The notes: generated by a model from the letters alone, not told the origin. 64,000 nucleotides of DNA from Mesotaenium endlicherianum (GCA_009602735.1 WELA01011897.1:105176-169175); one strand, 5' to 3'; positions 11,428 to 21,900 are shown, counted from the stretch's first letter. Translations and numbers: made by a program.

Positions 11428-12160
11428 AAGTTGGAGGGATTGTAATGAATCAGTATATTGGTTGATATAATATTCATTTAAATATTAGAGTTAAATAAGT
11501 TCAGCCTGCTGAACTCTAGTTAATATCGAGTCTGCTGGACTTTTGTTAAATCGTCAGTTTAATGACTCAGCCGAAAGCAGCAGGCTGAAGTCAACTTAGG
11601 TCAGCTTGCTGACAAATTCTTTGATAGCCAGCTGACTTCCGTAGTCGGTCGCCGCGAACTGCCTAGATATGCATCTAAGTGTGGTGTGCTAGATGAATGG
11701 CCAGATGACATCCTTAGGATGGATGGCGATTCGGGATGATGGGAGATGGCGGTGGATTTGGTTAACTGAGGTCCTACCAACGTGGTTAACTCCCGGGTAG
11801 GCGGTGCCATCGCACTGGCCGTTGAACAGTAAACTCATTCCATGTACATATGCTAGGCATTGCTCTCGAGTTCGGCATTCGGAAACGAGGCCAACTCTCT
11901 TGTACAGCTTACTGAGAGAGATCTGAATCCAAGGCGAGAAGCTATTGATACGCACTGTCTTCTAACCTTGCTTATGTATGAGTTCACTGATTGCATTATT
12001 GATGCTAGTTTACTCGCATTTGACTTACGAGTATTATTCACTGCTAGTGTGTTGTCCTTTGCCGTTTAACCAGTTAACGGAAAATACCATAAAGATTACT
12101 TGTTGATATAAAGATCTTTATTGATTGTTAGTCGCCTATTTGGTAAGTCGATTCATTTCA
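11428..12160 (+). repeat. Element B polypurine tract and 3' LTR
   Basis: PPT AAGTTGGAGGGA (11428-11439) immediately precedes the 3' LTR (11441-12160, 720 bp), which ends CA and is followed by the TTGGG duplication. The LTR aligns along its whole length with 3273-3992. Confidence 0.95.
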
Positions 12161-12165
12161 TTGGG

Positions 12166-12288
12166 CGCATCTGATCTATATAAGCAACACACAAGTAGAC
12201 AAGCAAGACTTGCTATGGTGAAAGCAAAAATGCATACAACCTTATGGCCAAAAGTAGGTCAGCTGTCAAATGTATTAATTCCCCCCCC
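12166..12288 (-). repeat. Element C LTR, second part, and polypurine tract complement
   Basis: This is the continuation of the LTR interrupted at 3272; it matches 2127-2246. The run of C at 12281-12288, read on the minus strand, is a G-rich polypurine tract placed correctly between the pol 3' end and the 3' LTR of element C. Confidence 0.75.
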
Positions 12289-12289
12289 A

Positions 12290-13256
12290 ACTCTCAGCCT
12301 CCAGCTGATGAGCTGATAATGCTTCCGCTAGCCAACTCAGAGCAATCATTACAGAACCAGTCTCTAGTGGGGACGCGCTCCAATGGAGGGTCGAGGCAAC
12401 TGATGTGGAAGCCAAGGTTGCTGCTGTTGCAGAGCAGCACCTTGACCTCCTTGCCGGGGCTGTGGCTGATCTGGCACGCCCAGTTCTTGGGCCGCCGCGT
12501 GTCGCGGGGACGAACCTCAGCTTGTCGCGGTGCTGGGCGATACTGAGGTTGTCCATGGCCATGGACATCAGGCGCTGCACGCTGCCCGATAAGAGCACTC
12601 CATGTCTCAAGACTATCCAAGTCCAAGACACTCTCAGCCACGGTCCTGGCTGCGGCTGGCAGGATTGGCTGGCGTCCATGAGGAGGAAGTAGGGAGAATG
12701 CGAGGCCAAGGATGCCTGGCAAGGTTTAGGGTTTAGGGCGCGCTCGAGATTCTGAAAGCTGCCCTGGAACTCCTTGCCCTGGTCGATCAGCACCTCGGCG
12801 CAGCTGCCAAATCGGCTAACGACCTGATCAAGAAACGCCCGAGCGATCCCCTCACTGGCCTTACTGGGCAAGGGCACGAGCTCGATCCACTTGGACGAGT
12901 GCTCGATCATCACCAAGACGTAAAGGTTGCCTCGTAGGGACTTGGGTAACTCTCCAGCCAAGTCCAATGACCACCTGTAGAACAGCCCTTGAATGGGCAG
13001 GGGGCTGAGGGGCAACGGTGCGCGCTGTGAAGTTCGAGCGCACACGGTCGCAGAGAGTGCAGCTGCTGACGACATCGGCTACAACCTTAGCCAGGCCGTG
13101 CCACCAGTACTCAGCCTGCAGGAGGCTAAAAGTATGCTTGACACCGAAGTGTCCAAGGGCCTTATGCATTATGCGCACCAATTGACTGTGTATAGCAGGC
13201 TCAGGGACCACCAGGACGGAGCCATCAACCATCACTCGCCTCAGCCGACCCTCCAT
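12290..13256 (-). pseudogene. Element C integrase with C-terminal PHD finger (deleted core)
   Basis: The HHCC knuckle is visible (H..LGHFGVKHTF, then SCTLCDRV; about 13060-13180). The core keeps WSLDLAGEL and VLIDQGKEFQGS, the first two catalytic Asp. The next about 65 residues, which hold the third catalytic residue (Glu) in element E, are missing; the junction carries two telomere-type repeats (12725-12738). A frameshift follows, then DNLSIAQHRDKLRF, typical of the region before the C-terminal domain. The end (about 12325-12480) is a PHD finger with H-x2-C and W-F-C-x2-C. Two zinc ligands read Ser (CQIS and CNSS), both AGC where TGC is expected. The protein is inactive. Confidence 0.85.
12725..12738 (+). 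repeat. Interstitial telomeric repeat, two units
   Basis: Two perfect adjacent TTTAGGG units (Arabidopsis-type telomere repeat) lie exactly where the integrase core of element C is deleted relative to element E. Confidence 0.7.
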
Positions 13257-13295
13257 GAAGACAAAGTCCCGAATGCGCTTGAGGACGCGGTCGCA

Positions 13296-14900
13296 CTACC
13301 TCGCGTCCATGCCTGGCGCCAACTCCTTAGTGGCAACGTACTGTAGCAATGCAGCATTGTCCCACACGTCTTTGGGCTGCGCATCCTTGTCCATCGTGAA
13401 GGTCAAGAAGGCTGTTGCATGCCAAGCCACTGGCTCGTCCACGTCGTGCCGGGCCACTGTCAGGTCCCTGGAGGAAGGCAGCCGGTTGCGGTTGAGGCCG
13501 TCGGCGTCCATGTTGGTCGAGCCCGGGCGGTGGTGCACGTCAAATGTGTACTCCTGCAAAATGAGTGCCCACCGAGCGTACTTGCCTCTGAGGCGCTCTG
13601 ACGTCATGAGCCACTTAAGCGGCTGATGGTTGCTGACAAGACGGAAGTGGGTGCCATAGAGGTAGTGCTTGAAGTGCACAATAGCCCAAACTGCTGCCAG
13701 GCACTCCCCCTCCTCAGAACCATAATTGACCTTGGCGCGGTTGTTGCTGCAACTGGCGTACGCCACCACGTGCTCGCAGCCGTTGTGCTCCTGCACCAAC
13801 ACTACTCCAAGCCTTGCCTGCGACCAGTCGGTGTGGAGGATGAAGGGCTTAAAGTGGTCAGGCCCCCGCAGCACTGGAGCGCTCACCAGCAGCTCCTTGA
13901 GCTTATCAAACGCCGCCTGCTGCTCTGTCCCCCATACGTAGGCCACCCCCTTTCGCAGCAAATCGTTGAGTGGCTTAGCGAGCTCGCTGAAGCTACGCAC
14001 GAAGCGGCGGTAGTAGTTGGGGATCCCAAGGAAGGCCCTCAGTTGCAAGTTGTCGGTAGGCGGCGGGATGCCTGTGATGGCCAAGATCTTGGCTAGCTGC
14101 GGTGCCAAGCTGCTGGAGGAGAGGAGATGCATAAGGTACTCCACCTCTCGGGTCCCAAAGGTGCACTTCCCGGGATGGCACTTGAGCCCAACGGCCTCCA
14201 AGCGGTCCAGGACGGCAATGATGTGCGCCACGTGCTCCTTGAACATCTCACTGAAGACGAACACGTCATCAATGTAGCACCGGGCAAAGAATAGCCCTGC
14301 CAGCTTCTTATCCATGACCCGCTGGAAGGTAGCTGGAGCGTTCTTTAGCCCGAAGGGCATCACCCTCCACTCGTAGAGGCGCTGTGCCCCCCAGAATGCT
14401 GTCTTGTGCTGGTCCTCCTCCGCAATAGGTAACTGGTTGAAGCCCTGCCTCAAGTCCAGCACCGAGAACCATGTGCACGTGCCAATGTCATCAAAGATCT
14501 CGTCAAGGGTAGGCATGGGATATCGGTCCTGCTCAGTGACCTCGTTCAGCTTACAATAGTCACCGCACATCCTCTTCTCAGACCAGTTGCCTGAGGCATC
14601 CTTCTTTGCCGGCATGACCGTCCGCGTAGGTAGAGGAGGACTCCCAAAAAAGCTGGTTGTCGTCCAGCTTGCCTGTCTGCGTACTGATCAGGTCGTCCTC
14701 GAAGTGACTGTAGCGGTATCGCTTCTGGAAGATGGGCATGTCGGACATGAGGCGGAGCCTTATGGGGTTGCCAGTGTAGCGCCCCAAGTCATGCAAGCTG
14801 CTCGCAAGGCAGACACTGCGTCGGGCATTGAGCATCTCCGTCAGCTGCGCTGCCTGCTCCGTGGTAAGGGTCCCCCCCAGCTTCCATGTGAGGCCTGCTG
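13296..14900 (-). pseudogene. Element C reverse transcriptase and RNase H
   Basis: The main open stretch is 13296-14615 (439 residues from the first Met). The RT has MCGDYCKLN, FSVLDLRQGFNQ, MPFGLKNAPATFQRVMD and the active site CYIDDVFVFS (YxDD intact). It is followed by the connection and RNase H (HTDWSQARLGVVL, YGSEEGECLAAVWA). The RT N-terminus (about 14660-14900, FQKRYRYSHFEDDL) is in a different frame, so at least one frameshift separates them. The sequence is close to element E RT/RNase H in order and motif spelling, consistent with a shared lineage distinct from the chromodomain elements. Confidence 0.9.
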
Positions 14901-15360
14901 GGAGGGCTGCCTGCTCTGCACCTAACACCTCCTGTGCTGCTGCTGTAGAGCTCTGTCCCCCTACTGGCATCGCCTGTTTGCTGGCAAAAAGTGGCTGCCT
15001 TGCACCTGCTCCTGCTGGCACCTGTCTTACGGCTGCCAGTTGACCTGTAGGAGTTGCCTGCTGGCGTGCAGGAGGAAAAAGAAAGGGGGAGCGATGCGGC
15101 TCCCTAGACCGCTGTGCCTCCTCCCTCCGCCGTTCCCCCCCCAGCAAGCTAGAGTCGAAGTTGGATGCGGGAGGCGGCTGGTACGGGCAACGAGGAGGAG
15201 CCTGCGGGGTGGGCCCTTCCTGCTGGAATCGCCAGCGGGTGCCTTGTGGAGGCCGGGTGCAGTCGTCCTTGGGGGAGCTATCGTCGGGCTCCGCCAGGCG
15301 GCGGGGCAGCTTGGGATGACGGGCCTCCATATAGAGGGGTGTCAAGGCCTGCGTCTGCAA
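14901..15360 (-). other. Element C Pro/Arg/Gln-rich linker between methyltransferase remnant and RT
   Basis: An open but low-complexity minus-strand stretch continues from the methyltransferase remnant towards the RT N-terminus. No domain is recognised. It probably corresponds to part of the long pol linker of element E. Confidence 0.45.
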
Positions 15361-15561
15361 AGAATCCAAGTCAAGACGTTGGCATCAATTGCTTGCCCCA
15401 AGAGCCGAACGTGGTTGACCTCGGGATGCCACCTGGGTCAAATGCAATGGAAAGCCCATGGCGTGCTCCACCTCCACGGCACGCAGCCGATCGTACAAGC
15501 CAAAGGAGAGGTCGATGAGCATGCCGCGGGCCGCGCCGATGTAGGTTGCACTGTCATACCA
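15361..15561 (-). pseudogene. Cytosine-5 DNA methyltransferase C-terminal remnant (element C)
   Basis: The minus-strand frame reads LRAVEVEHAMGFPLHLTQ and, after a one-base shift near 15396, LGQAIDANVLTWIL. This spacing fits C5-MTase motif IX (E-x2-x-G-F-P...T) and motif X (LG-x-A-I/S). It resembles the end of DNMT3-type enzymes, where GFPxHYTD is followed by R..LLGRSW. Upstream motifs I, IV and VI are not found in C, so this is a truncated remnant. Its position, after the protease and before RT, matches the full methyltransferase domain of element E. The family call rests on two motifs read by eye. Confidence 0.6.
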
Positions 15562-16240
15562 GCTGACGGATGGCCTCCTCCTCCAAAGCGGTTGTGCGGC
15601 GGTAAGTATTGTCCGTGTACAGCGATGGCGAAGGTGGCTGAGAAGCCATCTGAAACTGCATGGCCACGCCTACCGGCACCTCCTGTTGGAGGCGGACGTC
15701 GGACCGTGCGTTGGGTGAGAGTGCCCTCTTGCGCAGGGGAGGCTCAGGAGCGGACGATCGGGCCGTGTTTGCAGCGGCTGCAAGGAGCTCGTGGGCTTTA
15801 GCAGCCGTGGCCACTGCTGTGGTAGCAGCGTCGGCGGCCGCGGTTGCCGCTGCTGTCATCTGGCGCATCACGGCGTGCTGCACTTTGTAAATGCGCACAG
15901 ACTCCCAAGCTTGCGTTGTCAGCAACTCCGCATGCTCTTTTGGAGAGAGGTGGAGCTCTGCGCTCGGTAGCTCGGGCTCCTCGTCCTGAGGCTCAAGCAG
16001 GTCCGCCCCAACAGAGATATCATCATCCTCTGAGCTGCCCTTGTGCGTCGGAGTGACGCCAAGCCGGTCACCATCGTCGCCGAGCGCCATGAAGCCGTAG
16101 AGGGTTGCTGACGTAGGTCGCCGTTCCAGAATGTCCAGCGGCCATGAGGCCGTGCGCGTGCCTCCAGTGCGCCAGTCGGGCCAATAGTGTGCCCGCTCCG
16201 TCTAGTTATTTACTGTGACTCCAATGGGGAAGAGCACGTC
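15562..16240 (-). other. Element C pol linker with Ala-rich helical segment
   Basis: A minus-strand frame (open 15554-16090) begins MALGDDGDRLGV. It has an acidic stretch, then an Ala-rich segment likely to be helical, ending LEEEAIRQLV at a stop, after which the methyltransferase remnant follows in the same frame. No enzyme motif is seen. Methyltransferase motifs I-VI may have been lost between here and 15561. Confidence 0.5.
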
Positions 16241-16500
16241 CTATCCCAAGAGAACGTCCAAGGTGTCAAAGAGCGTCACGAGCGCGTGACGATGAATCGT
16301 CGTCTCATCCTCGGTCCTCGGCCGATAGGTGAAGACGAGCGCCAGCCGGGTGCGCCCCGTCACCGACTCGGATGTACAAGCCGCAGTGTTGATCCGCATG
16401 GACAAATCCTCCAGGTCGGCCGAGGAGAGGCCCAGTTGCCGGAGATAGCTGTGGCTGATTAGGAATGGCTGTGCGCCAATGTCAAACATAATGCGCTAAG
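16241..16500 (-). pseudogene. Element C retroviral-type aspartic protease
   Basis: The motif FDIGAQPFLISHSYLRQLGL (about 16430-16489) is the active-site loop of a retroviral-type protease (D-x-G-A), followed by DTLDVLLG near the C-terminus. The corresponding element E protease reads FYTGAQPVIMG and ends NYDVLLGTEAL, so the two align. A TAG stop follows DVLLG, and another stop precedes the active site at about 16496. Confidence 0.75.
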
Positions 16501-18180
16501 GGGCCTGCTTGTTGACCAGCACGATCCCTTGCGCGTTGTCCAAAAACGCAGCGTTAGGGCTGTTGATCAACCTCCGCTCGTGCGGGGGTCTAGCGGGATC
16601 GGAGAGCATCGTAGTAGGAGCTCCTGCTGTTGGCCGATCCGTGCCCGTGCGGGAACCAAGAGCACGTGAATGGAGCATCAGCTGGGCGGCATGCCGGGTT
16701 GCCTCCAGCGTCACGCCGAGCTCAGCAAAAGACACCGCCGGCTTGCGCTGCATTGCGAGCAATAGCACCTCGGTGTTGAGCTGCACCGTCATCACCAGGG
16801 AGGTGAGTGCGTGCGGTGCTGGCGCGCCTGGCGCCGCTGGCGGGTCCAAAGCGCGGAAAGAGCAAGGCAGACGCGGGGCTTCCTCCGTACGACGTCCCTG
16901 GTCGAGCCCGTTGCGCGGCTGCTTCTCGCCTGGCAGCTGCTGCGACCGTGCGCTTGCGAGGCGCCCCGTGAACTGCTGAACCGCTGCCAAGGCCGTGTTA
17001 GCGCGCAGCAGACTACGGCCTCGGTCGGCGCGGTCGTTGTCTTGGGTGCAACTGGCGCTGCTGCAAGCGCAGCTGCCGGTGCAAACTTTGGCGGCAATAC
17101 TGGCGCCCTGGTGCAGGTAGGCGCCTCCGTGGCGGCTGGCGCAGGCGCTGGTACAGCTGCAGGGTCCAGAGTGACCTCTACAGGGCCGCCAGGTGGCGCT
17201 CCAGGGTCGCCCTTGAGGCGGACTAGGCGGGCTGCCAATCCGTCGGCGCCCTTACTTGCGTGTGCCCCGTGCGATGCTCGGGCGGCCCGCTTACGCGCGA
17301 GCGGACCCTGCACAGCCTTCGTAGCGCAGATTGCGCGGATGCCGGAGTTTTGAGCGCAGCCAGGCTTTAAGCCCTGGCTGAGCAATGTCATGCGCGAGCT
17401 GTCTGATGGCTCCCCGATGCTTGGATTGTACGAGGGGGTCGGAGATGCCCCCCCCCCGATGGGTGATGCCGGCCCCCTCTGCCGTCTGCGCGCCTGCTGG
17501 TCCGAGCCATATGCGCGCGCCAAGTGGCAGCACTTGGGAGCAGCTGCCAGGTGTAGCTGCGCAGGCTGGCGTGCCAGAGGCAAGAAGCCCAGGTTGCTGG
17601 AACGGACCTCGCGTCGCCGTCCCTGGCGCCTGACCACGTACAACGATGCCGGTGCCAGAACGTGACGCCTCAAATGCCATACACGCGCCATGTGGCGCCA
17701 GCTGCTGGCACCTGCGCTCCCTCGTGCGCAGATCTGCGCACGTGGGCGCGGTGCGAGTGCCAAAGTTTGTCGCGGCCTGCGCAGCCGTTTGGCGGGCTCG
17801 CAGGGGGACGCTTGATGTTGCTAGGCCGGCCATAGTCGGCCCTGCTGTTGACAGCCAGTCCACGCAAGCCAGGGTCGTTGCCAGCGTCGGTGTTGGCTGC
17901 GCTGGCGTCGGGACCGGCACGTCGTTGGAACGGCCTGTGGCACTTGCTGGCCGGGATGCGCCAAATGGGCGTCTGCCAGCTGTCTGCCGACCGACTTGCC
18001 CTTGCCTGCTACTGGCAGAAGCCTAAGCGGGGAGCGTGCCGCTGGCAGGGGCGTATAGCGCCCCACATGCGTCGTAGCCGGAGCTGGCGTCGCAATCGTG
18101 TAGGCGGGCGATCTCGGCTTTGGCCGCTAGCAGCGCGTCGCTGAGAGCGTTGTAGCTGTAGTGGTTCTTGCCGAGCTTCA
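16501..18180 (-). other. Element C GC-rich gag-protease interval
   Basis: About 1.7 kb of very GC-rich sequence with several overlapping minus-strand frames rich in Ala, Pro, Gly and Arg. No frame is open throughout and no domain is recognised. By position it encodes the gag C-terminus and protease N-terminal extension; high GC makes chance frames long, so I do not call separate genes. Confidence 0.5.
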
Positions 18181-18450
18181 TCACGGCGCTGTTCGTGGTT
18201 GTGGCTGCCGCGGGCCGTCCGCCAGAGCGCGGGGTGCGCGCGCCTTGCTGACCTGCCACAGCTTAGGATTCGTCAAGAGTGCGCCCGTTCTCGAGGTCGC
18301 GCTTCTTTTGCAGGCAGACGATTTGCAGGTGGCTGGCTTTGCCACAGTAGGTGCAGTCACCGGGCTTGCCGTTTGCGCGAGCGTGCAGTCACAATGAGAG
18401 TGGCTCATCTTCCCGCAAGACCAGCAAGGGTCGCTCGTCGTGGCGGCCAT
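18181..18450 (-). pseudogene. Element C gag zinc knuckle
   Basis: The minus-strand frame contains CWSCGKMSHSHCDC, a perfect C-x2-C-x4-H-x4-C nucleocapsid knuckle (about 18385-18426). It would bind the RNA genome. The frame is not continuous with the N-terminal gag at 18843-19208. Confidence 0.75.
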
Positions 18451-18842
18451 GGAGATGCGGCCGCGCGGAGCTCCGCGCTGCTGAGTCTACTGGGGCAACT
18501 GCGAGCGCTGGGGCTGCTGCTGCTGGGGCTGGCGTGCAGGGGCTGGTTGCATCAAGGCAGATGGCAGCACCGCGGCGTCCTGTCGTACGCCAGTGGATGC
18601 GAGGCCGACACGGCCGCTGATGTTGCTCCGTGCGGCTGCCAGGCTTTGCTTTTCAACTGAGATGTAAGCGTCCTCCAATAAGTATTCGGAACCCTTGCGG
18701 TCAATGAGGGGGGCAATAGCTTTCTTCCTCAGAAATACTCCACGGCATGCAAGAAGATCTCCGCTGCCTCTCGGTCAGTGTCCGTGCCCACATCTCGGCA
18801 TAGGTGGGTCAAGCGTCGGTACATCATTCGGATCGTCTTGTT

Positions 18843-19208
18843 CTAGCGACGGAAGAAGTGGTGCAGCTCGTACACCTTCTCCTCAGTGGCGGACTGGAAC
18901 TCCTGTCTAAGAACGTCCCAGAAGGCCTGAACTGGTTCACCCATAGGGGTTTGAACATCCTCCACAAGCTCCGTGCGCGCGAGGATCTCGGCTGCCTTCT
19001 CACGATAGGTGTTGCAAGCCTCGTAGAGAAGGTAACGCATGAGCGTGCCAAACACCTGGCGCTTAGTGAGCGCGGGCGTCTTGAGCTTAGCATTCTCAAA
19101 GTCAGCCTCGAACTTAGAGATAGTGTTGTCGAGATCACAGGTGCCCGGCCAGCCGCTGAAGCGGAAGAGGGAGGCCCTGTCTACCTTCGTATCGTGGTCA
19201 TCTGCCAT
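18843..19208 (-). pseudogene. Element C gag, N-terminal capsid region
   Basis: An open minus-strand frame of 121 residues starts MADDHDTKVDRASLFRFSG. Residues FSGWPGTCDLDNTISKFEADF and the later VQAFWDVLRQEFQSATEEKVYELHHFF resemble retrotransposon gag helices. It lies first after the element leader (19209-19435) and before the knuckle at 18181-18450. A stop at 18843 separates it from the rest of gag. Confidence 0.65.
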
Positions 19209-19435
19209 GGAGTACGAGGGATCATAGTGAGTCTACTGAAGCGGTGGCTCGTGGACGGGCGTAAGCTGAGGGGGCATCGAGTGCTCCTCCTCAGGGGGAT
19301 CAGTGATGGTACTGAGATCAGAGTATAAGTCCTCGCCACTAACCCCTTCGTAGTAAGGCTGATAAGATAGCCCACTACGAGAAGCATACACTGAAGACTC
19401 TAATTACTTGCAAGCAAAGAAAGATCTTCTTAGAA

Positions 19436-20001
19436 GTAGGGGGCGTGTACTCTCCAGAGTGAGCACCTCAAGATTGTAATCTGGTAGGAAAACAACTAAT
19501 GAAGTCTGGCCCAAAAGACCACTAGAAGCACATCATGATCTTCAAAAGTAGTTCTATGGCAGGGTTTAAGCTGTGACTTTGCTCACCACATGGGAAGTTC
19601 TTCAAGTGATAGGAATCCAGGAGGGCTTGCTCTTCACAAGAGAGAGCCTCCGTGGTCCTGAAAATACAAGAGGTATAAGTGTAAGCTTTATTGATAACTC
19701 TGTGGTTTACAGCTGGCATAATTGACTTCTAAAAAGATGTCCTTCTAAGGGCATCTACTGCTATATACTCCCTGCAAAACTGGCGCTGAAGGCGGCGGAT
19801 TCAATGCACACGGTCACACTAGGAGGCTCTCCTAGGTCCACGAAAGTGGAGGCAAGGCAAGTACTAGTTCTCCTATTGGCTACGCACAACACACACCAAT
19901 CAAACACAGTGCAAGAAAGAAAATGCATGACTCTTATTGGCGGAGCTTACCTCGACCAATGCTACCTAGATAATGCCTCAAGAGTAAATCTGAAACGTAA
20001 G
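19436..20001 (-). repeat. Element C right (5') LTR, truncated
   Basis: About 566 bp match 2247-2810. It then runs straight into the resumed F LTR at 20002, so about half of the LTR is absent. No initiator-Met primer site is seen next to it (19400-19435), so the priming tRNA is unknown. Confidence 0.75.
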
Positions 20002-20286
20002 AAACCAATCCGTAGTTGATTAGGTTATCATCTCATAATTATTCATAGTAATATATGAATAATTATGTCATAATATTGCGAAGTAGTCAAATTACTTTAC
20101 GACGCTTTCTGCGATAGCATCTTGGTCGTTCACTAGTTGACCAGAGATTAGTCGACACGCACGTGTGGCGAATAATTCATCAAGATGCAATTAGTTATCA
20201 GTTAATATATTGATAAATAGCGTAACGCATTTTAGATAATTATACGCCCAAAACAACTCAAATTGTTACACTCCTCCCTCCTTACA
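20002..20286 (-). repeat. Element F 3' LTR, proximal piece, and polypurine tract
   Basis: 20002-20270 matches 26727-27006 of the intact F LTR and ends TTACA. The following CTCCTCCCTCCTTA (from 20271) is, on the minus strand, a polypurine tract in the right place for a minus-strand element. Confidence 0.85.
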
Positions 20287-20376
20287 AGAACTTAACGTCC
20301 TCGTTAAGCCTGTCTGGTGTGTCAATATTGATCGTAACCAGCAAAAAACACTGGTAAGCAAATGGACTTTGCATCA

Positions 20377-20895
20377 TCACAGGGACAAAAAAGAGCAATT
20401 TCTTGGCCGCGTCTCTTTTGCGTTTGTTCCTTGGCTTACGTATTGTACCGGGTCGCACACTTGCCGTGGTACAAAACTTTTGAGCAGTAGCCCATCGTAT
20501 CCAATACTATTGAACCAAGTCACTACAATTAAGTAGGATTTTGTCCTGAGACTTGTACGAGTTCCAACTGGAATGTAATCAAGCCATTGAATCAAAAGCT
20601 CCACTCGTGGAGGCTTATGACGGGTGTAGCGATGTCCTAAGACTTCCTCTACATCCCAGGCCTTATCATCATCGGCGAGTTCCAAATCAGGTGCCTGTGG
20701 CTAATAGCGGCCATCAGAATGAAACAGCTTGAGTAAATTGACTTGGAATACAGGATTCGTTGCCCCCATGGATTTAGGCAAATCCAGTCTGTATGCAACA
20801 GGTCCAAGCTTTGCGGTCATGATAAAAGGGCCTACCCAGCAAGGCAGAAGCTTTTGCTGTCTTGGGTGCTTGAGTTGGAGGTTTTTAGTGAGCAA
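20377..20895 (-). pseudogene. Element F integrase C-terminus and chromodomain
   Basis: The minus strand reads CWVGPFIMTAKLGPVAYRLDLP and NPVFQVNLLKLF, the conserved tail of chromovirus integrase. After a stop near 20701 comes a chromodomain start (WDVEEVLGHRYTRHKPP..ELLIQW). The second half of the chromodomain is degraded. Chromodomains target integration to modified histones. Confidence 0.75.
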
Positions 20896-21900
20896 AAGTA
20901 CCTTATTGCCAACCTCAAACTCAACTCTGTCCTGTGTGTATCAGCAAACTTCTTCTGCCGATCTCGAGTGGCGGCTAGTGCCAACTTTGCTTGTTTGAGC
21001 ACCTCTTGAAGAGAGTGGACATAGAGGCGAGCACTTGGTACTCTCATGGTTGACATCCCCGCCTCACCAAGTACCGTAAGCGTGAGAGGAGTGTGCGGAT
21101 TTCTTCCATAGTTGAGGAAAAACGGTGTTTCCTTAACACTCTCTTGATAAGCATTATTTACTGTGAACTCTGCAACTGAAAGGAGGGTGTCCCAGTTGTC
21201 TTGGCGAGGATTCACATAATGCCTAAGGAACTGTTGCAGAACGCGGTTCAACCGTTGTGCTGACCATTGGTCTGAGGATGGAAGCTAGTGGACATCTTAA
21301 GTGTCGTACTGATATGCAAGCAGACTTCTTGCCAGAAGTGGCTTGTAAATCGTGAGTCACGATCACTTATGATCTTTTTCGGCATGCCATGTAACTTGAA
21401 CACGTGATCAATGAAGAGACGCGCTGTCTCTTTTGCATCAAGTGATGGTTTAGTGGTCACAAAGTGCACCATCTTAATGAAACGATCCTTGATCGTTAAC
21501 ACCCCATTGTGTCCTGTATCGGTGGTAGGCAATTCCATGACAAAGTCAAGGCTTATGCTTTCCCAAGGAGCACCTCCAAGTTCCAATTGTTGCAACTTCT
21601 CAGCGGGCAACGTTTTGCTTGGCTGGTTCCTCTCACATGTTGCGCAGTTGACGATGTACTCGGCAACATCAACCTTGGGGGACGGTCAAATGTACCCTCG
21701 GCGCATTGCGTGTGTGGTTTTGACCAGAGTAAGGAGAGTCATGCGCTTCTTATAGTAGCACACGTCTTACTTGGTCTTCTGGGACAGTAATGCGCCCATT
21801 GTGCCACCAAAAACCGTCCTCAAACGAATAGTCTGAGAGTTCTTTCCTTTTGTCCATACTGTCCATCATTACGGCTACACCGTTCCAGCCAGTACTCTAG
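20896..21900 (-). pseudogene. Element F integrase core
   Basis: Minus-strand frames 21248-21610 and 20832-21251 carry the core: ISLDFVMELP (first Asp), ISDRDSRFTSHFW (second Asp) and SFHPQTNGQ. A frameshift at about 21250 removes the in-frame catalytic Glu; downstream MNRVLQQFLRHYVN continues in another frame. The zinc knuckle region (about 21640-21800) is decayed. Confidence 0.8.

Larger units (their letters stand above)
3273..12160 (+). mobile_element. Element B: Ty3/gypsy chromovirus with 3' accessory ORF
   Basis: This is a complete but inactivated element of 8888 bp with two 720-bp LTRs (3273-3992 and 11441-12160), TG..CA ends and a perfect TTGGG duplication (3268-3272 and 12161-12165). 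It has a primer site, gag, a -1 frameshift site, pol ending in a chromodomain, an accessory ORF and a polypurine tract. It belongs to the same family as D (48276-57069) and A. A 606-base N gap removes part of gag. The LTRs differ by a few percent by eye, so the insertion is fairly young; it is the youngest layer of the four-deep nest. Confidence 0.95.
2111..20001 (-). mobile_element. Element C: GC-rich Ty3/gypsy element with PHD-finger integrase and methyltransferase remnant
   Basis: Element C lies in the 3' LTR of F. Its internal region (about 12282-19435) runs on the minus strand: gag, CCHC knuckle, DIGA protease, a linker, the C-terminal part of a cytosine-5 methyltransferase, RT/RNase H, and integrase ending in a PHD finger. 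A C-rich run at 12281-12288 is the complement of the polypurine tract. LTR material is oddly arranged: a 136-bp LTR end (2111-2246), one complete LTR (2247-3272 plus 12166-12280, split by element B), and a truncated right LTR (19436-20001). No target duplication is seen, and about 114 bp of the F LTR is missing at the junction. The element is dead. Confidence 0.8.

Noticed and set aside
12405-18660. Many long plus-strand frames in the element C interior
   Set aside because: They are shadows of the minus-strand retroviral frames, long because of high GC; none has a recognisable domain.
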